NCBI GenBank assembly: GCA_950097015.1
Contig: CATNEN010000033.1
Span: forward strand, 3,973,501 to 4,037,500
Direction: 5' to 3'
Source of the DNA: Macrostomum hystrix
Lineage: Eukaryota; Platyhelminthes; Macrostomidae
Length of the DNA stretch: 64,000 nucleotides
Below, in pieces: positions 57,330 to 64,000 of the stretch; the first letter of the stretch is position 1, and the number at the start of each line of letters is the position of its first letter. Under the pieces are notes generated by a model that was not told where the DNA came from, searched no databases, and saw nothing but the letters and a program-made list of their open reading frames with translations. The position numbers and the translations under genes were made by a program.

Positions 57330-59125
57330 TGTTGATCATGATTCCAAATCTTTAAGATCCATTTAGATCAGTTTAGATCCCAATTCCGAATCTTTAAGAT
57401 CCCAATTCCGAATCTTTAAGATCCCAATTCTAAATCTTTTAGATCCCATTCAGATCAGTTTTGATCCCAATTCAAAATCTTTTAGATCCCATTCAGATCC
57501 GTTTAGATCCCAATTCCAGATCTTTAAGATCCCCTTCAGATCAGTTAAGATCCCAATTCTAAATCTTTTAGATCCCATTCAGATCAGTTTTGATCCCAAT
57601 TCAAAATCTTTAAGATCCCAATTCTGAATCTTTTAGATCCCATTCAGATCAGTTTTGATCCCAATTCAAAATCTTTAAGATCCCAATTCTGAATCTTTTA
57701 GATCCCAATTCTGAATCTTTTAGATCCCATTCAGATCAGTTTTGATCCCAATTCAAAATCTTTAAGATCCCAATTCTGAATCTTTTAGATCCCATTCAGA
57801 TCCGTTTAGATCCCAATTCCAGATCTTTAAGATCCCCTTCAGATCAGTTTAGATCCCAATTCTAAATCTTTTAGATCCCATTCAGATCAGTTTTGATCCC
57901 AATTCAAAATCTTTAAGATCCCAATTCTGAATCTTTTAGATCCCATTCAGATCCGTTTAGATCCCAATTCCAGATCTTTAAGATCCCCTTCAGATCAGTT
58001 TAGATCCCAATTCTAAATCTTTAAGATCCCAATTCAAAATCTTTAAGATCCCAATTCCGAATCTTTTAGATCCCATTCAGATCATTTTAGATCCCAATTC
58101 TAATCTTTAAGATCCCATTCAGATCCGTTTAGATCCCAATTCTAATCTTTAAGATCCCATTCAGATCCGTTTAGATCCCAATTCCAGATCTTTAAGATCC
58201 CCTTCAGATCAGTTTAGATCCCAATTCTAAATCTTTAAGATCCCAATTCAAAATCTTTAAGATCCCAATTCCGAATCTTTTAGATCCCATTCAGATCATT
58301 TTAGATCCCAATTCTAATCTTTAAGATCCCATTCAGATCCGTTTAGATCCCAATTCTAATCTTTAAGATCCCATTCAGATCCGTTTAGATCCCAATTCCA
58401 GATCTTTAAGATCCCCTTCAGATCAGTTTAGATCCCAATTCTAAATCTTTAAGATCCCATTCAGATCAGTTTTGATCCCAATTCAAAATCTTTAAGATCC
58501 CAATTCAAAATCTTTAAGATCCCAATTCCGAATCTTTTAGATCCCATTCAGATCATTTTAGATCCCAATTCTAATCTTTAAGATCCCATTCAGATCCGTT
58601 TAGATCCCAATTCTAATCTTTAAGATCCCATTCAGATCCGTTTAGATCCCAATTCCAGATCTTTAAGATCCCCTTCAGATCAGTTTAGATCCCAATTCTA
58701 AATCTTTAAGATCCCAATTCAAAATCTTTAAGATCCCAATTCCGAATCTTTTAGATCCCATTCAGATCATTTTAGATCCCAATTCTAATCTTTAAGATCC
58801 CATTCAGATCCGTTTAGATCCCAATTCTAATCTTTAAGATCCCATTCAGATCCGTTTAGATCCCAATTCCAGATCTTTAAGATCCCCTTCAGATCAGTTT
58901 AGATCCCAATTCTAAATCTTTAAGATCCCAATTCAAAATCTTTAAGATCCCAATTCCGAATCTTTTAGATCCCATTCAGATCATTTTAGATCCCAATTCT
59001 AATCTTTAAGATCCCATTCAGATCCGTTTAGATCCCAATTCTAATCTTTAAGATCCCATTCAGATCCGTTTAGATCCCAATTCCAGATCTTTAAGATCCC
59101 CTTCAGATCAGTTTAGATCCTAATT
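57330..59125. repeat. GATC-rich array downstream of ATR
   Basis: Interlaced units such as gatcccaattctaaatcttt and agatcccattcagatcagtt; about 1.8 kb. A 214-bp higher-order unit can be followed by atcattttag at 58081, 58295, 58766 and 58980 (one 257-bp interval). It may include the ATR 3' UTR. Confidence 0.93.
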
Positions 59126-59509
59126 CCCAATGTTTTTGGTTCCCATCAGCCATCTCATGCTAATAACAAATTTTTCACTGTAAGATTCAACAGCTCAGAA
59201 TGCGTTGTCTCCCGGTCTGTTAGCTGAACGGCAAAGTTTTTTATTTTCACCTTCCCTGCGTTTCTTGGAGGCTCTAACAATATTTTTCCAAGAAATCATT
59301 TCAGAATTTAGCCCTATACCAGCAAATATTGTTTGTTTATTGGTTTTGTTGCTTTAATATAGAAAGCAATTTTGGGCTGCAACCTTTTGTCCTGTTCTTG
59401 TCCCAATGGACAGGTTGAAGGCTTATTCCAACGCTTGGTTCATTGTTGCTGTGATTCTTTTTATTGCGGGTTTAGGTGTGACCACAGTACTCACAGTTTA
59501 GTTCTAACT
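59126..59509. other. intergenic, unique
   Basis: No feature supported. Confidence 0.4.
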
Positions 59510-59785
59510 ATTTGACTGTGGTGTTCTAACTGTTAGACTGGGTGTTCTAACTGTTAGACTGGGTGTTCTAACTGTTAGACTGGGTGTTCTAACTGTTAGA
59601 CTGGGTGTTCTAACTGTTAGACTGGGTGTTCTAACTGTTAGACTCCGGTGTTCTAACTGTTAGACTGTGTGTTCTAACTGTTAGACTCCGGTGTTCTAAC
59701 TGTTAGACTGTGTGTTCTAACTGTTAGACTCCGGTGTTCTAACTGTTAGACTGTGTGTTCTAACTGTTAGACTGTGTGTTCTACA
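59510..59785. repeat. minisatellite upstream of the lectin gene
   Basis: 21-bp unit (core tgttctaactgttagactgg), about 13 copies with an alternating gtgt/ctccgg variant. Confidence 0.92.
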
Positions 59786-59998
59786 TATTTTACTCTACTT
59801 CTGTACTCAAAGCTACTGTTTTCTCTGCTTCTAAACGGTCGCCTCACCTCCCTCTTGTTGCTACTGGCTGGCATGGCCAGCAGATCAGGTCTTTTGTTTC
59901 ACTATTCATATAGAGGCCATTTCCTCACTGGCTGCATCGGCATTATCAGCAACTAGAATTATTCTTGGCCATCTCAAAATTCCCTCACTCCCATAGAA

Positions 59999-60724
59999 AT
60001 GCTGCTGCTGCTGCTGCTGCTGCCACCCCTAGGAGTGATCTGCAACAGGCCTGAGCCGCAGTACACGGCTGTGACAGTTCGCCTGTGCCTCCGGCCCGAG
60101 TTCATGTTGGACCTGGGAACCCACAGCCAGCGGCTCTGCGCCTTCGCCTGCGACAGTCGCGGTGCCGACTGCCAGGGCTTCTGGATGCCCGGCAGCGCCC
60201 GCTGCCAGCTCTTTCTATTCAACAAGTGCAGCCACATGGCCAACAGAGCTGACGGGCAGTGCCAGACGGTGCAGGCCTTCGTCAGAAAGCAGGCTGGACT
60301 GCCCGACGGCCAGCTGTGCCCCGGCGGCTATGCGAGCAGGCACGGCAGCTCCGTGTACAAGATGCTGCCAGTCAGCAACTGGGCTGACGCCCTGGCAAAG
60401 TGCAGCGCCGAGCCGGGCCTCACAAAGTTCGCCGACGCCATGGACAGAAACGAGAGCGTCCACTTTCACTGGATTAAGATTGCCATCAACTCAGATACAA
60501 CCTTCTTCGTTGGCGGCTACCTGCTGGACAGCGTCTGGCTCTGGAAGGCCTGCAACGCCCCCTTGCTGGCCCAGGTGTGGGAGCCCGGCCAGCCAGATAG
60601 CGGCAACAATCGAGTCAGCATCTGGACTAGCGCCAACAATCAGCACTTCGGGGTCAACGATCTGCCTGAAAACCAGCCCGGTGTCACCACTGGACTGTGC
60701 GAGTGTGTGAACCCCTTCGACTGA
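59999..60724 (+). CDS. secreted C-type lectin-like protein
   Basis: Single-exon frame of 241 residues from ATG at 59999. Leucine-rich signal peptide ([14 protein letters not shown]). A Cys-rich segment of about residues 25-92 (RLCAFACDSRGADCQGFW ... CQLFLFNKC) resembles a PAN/apple-type domain. From about residue 105 there is a C-type lectin fold: CPGGYASRHGSSVYK, NWADALAKCSAEPGLTKFAD, a WLW core, WEPGQPDSGNN, then GLCECV near the end. QPD in the loop is the motif linked to galactose-type binding and GLCE fits the last CTLD cysteine region. Such proteins are secreted and bind sugars in adhesion or immunity. It begins 2.75 kb after ATR, on the same strand. The CTLD call is firm; the apple-like call is tentative. 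Confidence 0.85.
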   Translation: MLLLLLLLPPLGVICNRPEPQYTAVTVRLCLRPEFMLDLGTHSQRLCAFACDSRGADCQGFWMPGSARCQLFLFNKCSHMANRADGQCQTVQAFVRKQAGLPDGQLCPGGYASRHGSSVYKMLPVSNWADALAKCSAEPGLTKFADAMDRNESVHFHWIKIAINSDTTFFVGGYLLDSVWLWKACNAPLLAQVWEPGQPDSGNNRVSIWTSANNQHFGVNDLPENQPGVTTGLCECVNPFD

Positions 60725-60734
60725 GTGCTGAGGC

Positions 60735-61245
60735 TCCAGGCTGATAGATGCGCCTTGTAGATCTGAGAGTTATAGATGCGCCTTGTAGATCTGAGAGTTA
60801 TAGATGCGCCTTGTAGATCTGAGAGCTAAAGATGCGCCTTGTAGATCTGAGAGTTATTGATGTACTTTTTAGATCTGAGAGTTATTGATGTACTTTTTAG
60901 ATCTGTGAGTTATTGATTTACTTTTTAGATCTGAGAGTTATAGATGTGCCTTGTAGATCTGAGAGTTATAGATGCGCCTTGTAGATCTGAGAGTTATAGA
61001 TGCGCCTTGTAGATCTGAGAGTTATAGATGCGCCTTGTAGATCTGAGAGTTATAGATGCGCCTTGTAGATCTGAGAGCTAAAGATGCGCCTTGTAGATCT
61101 GAGAGTTATAGATGCGCCTTGTAGATCTGAGAGCTAAAGATGCGCCTTGTAGATCTGAGAGTTATTGATGTACTTTTTAGATCTGAGAGTTATTGATGTA
61201 CTTTTTAGATCTGAGAGTTATAGATGTGTCTTGTAGATCTGAGGG
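60735..61245. repeat. minisatellite after the lectin gene
   Basis: 28-bp unit (core agatctgagagttatagatg then cgccttgt), about 18 copies. Confidence 0.93.
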
Positions 61246-61317
61246 TTAAAGATGTAACTAATATACTTTGTATATGCTTCTTATAGTCATGAACATTATT
61301 ATAAATTATCTAATTGA

Positions 61318-61905
61318 CTATAAATGATCTCTCAGGAATAGATATGAGGATCATAGATCTCTCGAGAATAGATCTGAGGATCATAGATCTCTCGGGAATA
61401 GATCTGAGGATCATAGATCTCTCGAGAATAGATCTGAGGATCATAGATCTCTCGGGAATAGATCTGAGGATCATAGATCTCTCGAGAATAGATCTGAGGA
61501 TCATAGATCTCTCGGGAATAGATCTGAGGATCATAGATCTCTCGGGAATAGATCTGAGGATCATAGATCTCTCGGGAATAGATCTGAGGATCATAGATCT
61601 CTCAGGAATAGATATGAGAATCATAGATCTCTCGGGAATAGATCTGAGGATCGTAGATCTCTCGGGAATAGATCTGAGGATCATAGATCTCTCGGGAATA
61701 GATCTGAGGATCGTAGATCTCTCGGGAATAGATCTGAGGATCATAGATCTCTCGGGAATAGATCTGAGGATCGTAGATCTCTCGGGAATAGATCTGAGGA
61801 TCATAGATCTCTCGGGAATAGATCTGAGAATCAAAGATCTCTCGGGAATAGATCTGAGGATCATAGATCTCTCGGGAATAGATCTGAGAATCAAAGATCT
61901 TGGGA
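61318..61905. repeat. 30-bp minisatellite
   Basis: Unit of 30 bp (atctctcgggaatagatctg then aggatcatag), about 19 copies; each has two AGATCT palindromes. Open on both strands, not coding. Confidence 0.95.
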
Positions 61906-62294
61906 ATCGAGTATGTTATTTTGCCTTGCGAATCCTAAATTAATGAAAAGCTTTAGTGAAACAGCCCCGGTAGACAAATTCATCAGCGCATTAGCAAAAT
62001 TAATTTCAGTTTGAGCTCATCATGGCCTGAGTGGTTATGAATAAATTAGCTTAGCACTGTGGCTAGATCAAGTACAGTGCAGCAGCAGCCTAACCTGTTC
62101 TGTCCAGTTTATTGTCTTTACCCTCTCCGCGGAGGGACCCTCCAAGCGCACAGTACACTGTAGTTTAGGTGGGGTTATCACACAGAAATGCAGGCACACA
62201 GGCAAGCCAGGCAAGTCTTGTCTGTTTAAAGCGGCAAAAAACTTCTATTAAATTCTGTTTCATTTCTGCCCACGCGAGAGTGAGATCTGCAGAC
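61906..62294 (+). promoter_or_regulatory. lipin upstream region
   Basis: Presumed promoter and 5' UTR. No clear TATA box seen. A splice-acceptor-like ctgcag ends two bases before the ATG. Confidence 0.35.
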
Positions 62295-62465
62295 ATGAAC
62301 GTGGTCGGAACGTTGCTTAGCAAGGTGGGCGGCTACTGGAACCCCAGCACACTGTCCGGCGCCATCGATGTGCTTGTGGTGGAGCAGCCAGATGGCAGCC
62401 TGCTGGGCAGCCCGTTTCACGCCAGGTTCGGCAAGAGGGGCGTCCTGCGGCCCCGGGACAACGCC
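62295..62465 (+). CDS. LPIN: lipin, first coding exon
   Basis: Lipin is a Mg2+-dependent phosphatidate phosphatase making diacylglycerol and also a nuclear co-regulator. This exon codes the start of the conserved N-LIP domain: [57 protein letters not shown], then donor gtgagg in phase 0. The N-LIP signature (NPATLSG-ID-IVV-QP-G-SPFHVRFGK-GVLR) is unmistakable. The catalytic DxDxT domain lies beyond the window. Confidence 0.93.
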
Positions 62466-62539
62466 GTGAGGACAGACTGGACTATATGGGAATCTAACTA
62501 GTTCGGAAACGTTTAACTTGGTTGATTGTCTAGCCATAG

Positions 62540-62945
62540 ACTAAGGGAGGTCAGTCTATTAGGCTAGCGGAGGTCAGTCTATTAGCCTACAGGGGAGGTC
62601 AGTCTGTTAGGCTAGCGGAGGTCAGTCTATTAGGCTAGCGGAGGTCAGTCTATTAGGCTAGCGGAGGTCAGTCTATTAGGCTAGCGGAGGTCAGTCCATT
62701 AGGCTAGCGGAGGTCAGTCTATTAGCCTACAGGGGAGGTCAGTCTGTTAGGCTAGCGGAGGTCAGTCTATTAGGCTAGCGGAGATCAGTCTATTAGCCTA
62801 CAGGGGAGGTCAGTCTGTTAGGCTAGCGGAGGTCAGTCCATTAGGCTAGCGGAGGTCAGTCTATTAGCCTACAGGGGAGGTCAGTCTGTTAGGCTAGCGG
62901 AGGTCAGTCTATCAACCTACAGGGGAGGTCAGTCTGTTAGCCTAC
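62540..62945. repeat. minisatellite 1, lipin intron 1
   Basis: 23-bp unit (core ggaggtcagtctattaggct), about 17 copies, mixed with a cctacagggg variant that leads into the next array. Confidence 0.93.
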
Positions 62946-63845
62946 AGGGGATCAACCTGTTAGCCTACAGGGGTCAAGCTGTTCGCCTACAGGAGTCAAG
63001 CTGTTAGCCTACAGGAGTCAAGCTGTTAGCCTACAGGGGTCAAGCTGTTAGCCTACAGGGGTCAAGCTGTTAGCCTACAAGAGTCAAGCTGTTCGCCTAC
63101 AGGAGTCAAGCTGTTAGCCTACAGGAGTCAAGCTGTTAGCCTACAGGAGTCAAGCTGTTAGCCTACAGGAGTCAAGCTGTTAGCCTACAGGAGTCAAGCT
63201 GTTAGCCTACAGGGGTCAAGCTGTTAGCCTACAGGAGTCAAGCTGTTAGCCTACAGGGGTCAAGCTGTTAGCCTACAGGAGTCAAGCTGTTAGCCTACAG
63301 GGGTCAAGCTGTTAGCCTACAGAGGTCAAGCTGTTAGCCTACAGGAGTCAAGCTGTTAGCCTACAGGAGTCAAGCTGTTAGCCTACAGGAGTCAAGCTGT
63401 TAGCCTACAGGAGTCAAGCTGTTAGCCTACAGGGGTCAAGCTGTTAGCCTACAGGGGTCAAGCTGTTAGCCTACAGGGGTCAAGCTGTTAGCCTACAGGG
63501 GTCAAGCTGTTAGCCTACAGGGGTCAAGCTGTTAGCCTACAGGGGTCAAGCTGTTAGCCTACAGGAGTCAAGCTGTTAGCCTACAGGGGTCAAGCTGTTA
63601 GCCTACAAGAGACAAGCTGTTAGCCTACAGGAGTCAAGCTGTTAGCCTACAGGAGTCAAGCTGTTAGCCTACAGGGGTCAAGCTGTTAGCCTACAGGGGT
63701 CAAGCTGTTAGCCTACAGGAGTCAAGCTGTTAGCCTACAGGAGTCAAGCTGTTAGCCTACAGGGGTCAAGCTGTTAGCCTACAGGGGTCAAGCTGTTAGC
63801 CTACAGGAGTCAAGCTGTTAGCCTACAGGGGTCAAGCTGTTAGCT
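62946..63845. repeat. minisatellite 2, lipin intron 1
   Basis: 22-bp unit (gtcaagctgttagcctacag then ga or gg), about 41 copies. The tgttagcctacagg core is shared with array 1, so one grew from the other. Confidence 0.95.
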
Positions 63846-63874
63846 ATCACAGCCCGACAATCCCGCAATGCCAG

Positions 63875-64000
63875 GTGGAACTGTTCGTGAACAATGAGCC
63901 GGTCTCCGGTCTGTCGGCTCGCCTCGGTTCAGCCGGAGAAGTGATATTCAACAGTCAGCCCTTGCCGCCCGCTCCAACTGACTCTTCTGAGCTTCTGGCC
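63875..64000 (+). CDS. LPIN: lipin, second coding exon (partial at right edge)
   Basis: Acceptor aatgccag, phase 0. Reads VELFVNNEPVSGLSARLGSA, GEVIFNSQPLPPAPTDSSEL. This continues the N-LIP domain (V.I.VNGE.V...M.LG..GEA.F) and runs off the window. Confidence 0.9.
   Translation, partial: MELFVNNEPVSGLSARLGSAGEVIFNSQPLPPAPTDSSELLA

Noticed and set aside
61310-61943. SIPERSMILR / DLSGIDLRII repeat frames
   Set aside because: 30-bp minisatellite open on both strands.
62946-63845. CRISPR-like regular repeats
   Set aside because: Units are head to tail without unique spacers, and the context is an animal intron. The same holds for all other arrays here.

Overview
The window is nuclear DNA from an invertebrate animal. 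It holds intron-rich genes with GT-AG introns, GC-rich coding exons, polyglutamine tracts, a tRNA-derived SINE and a full-length LTR retrotransposon. The very high load of intronic minisatellites and the gene set (ATR, TOX-like, C-type lectin, lipin) would suit a lophotrochozoan such as a free-living flatworm. That placement is a guess, because no marker in the window fixes the species.

Layout. (1) Positions 1-57246, plus strand: the DNA-damage checkpoint kinase ATR. The N-terminus lies before the window. I trace about 31 exons, most with exact splice sites and consistent phases, ending in the kinase and FATC exons. (2) One ATR intron is about 25.3 kb long (12208-37498). It holds a complete-looking TOX-family HMG-box gene on the opposite strand (22339 down to 13140), rich in glutamine runs, plus many tandem arrays. 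(3) The next ATR intron (37784-48983) holds a 10.56-kb Ty3/Gypsy-like LTR retrotransposon on the minus strand. It has identical 962-bp LTRs and a 4-bp target duplication, and it landed inside a tRNA-derived SINE. A second copy of that SINE sits in a later ATR intron (51967-52268). (4) 59999-60724: a single-exon secreted C-type lectin-like protein. (5) 62295-64000: the first two coding exons of lipin (phosphatidate phosphatase), running off the end.

Two things stand out. The retrotransposon has one open frame in the order gag - env-like glycoprotein - protease - RT - RNase H - integrase, with a small RING-finger ORF just after it. The usual place for env is after pol, so this layout is unusual. 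Second, nearly every ATR intron, and the first lipin intron, is filled almost edge to edge by its own private minisatellite. Many units carry an internal CAG|GT, and in several introns the real 3' splice site lies in the last degenerate repeat unit.

Most long open frames here are translations of tandem arrays and are treated as non-coding.
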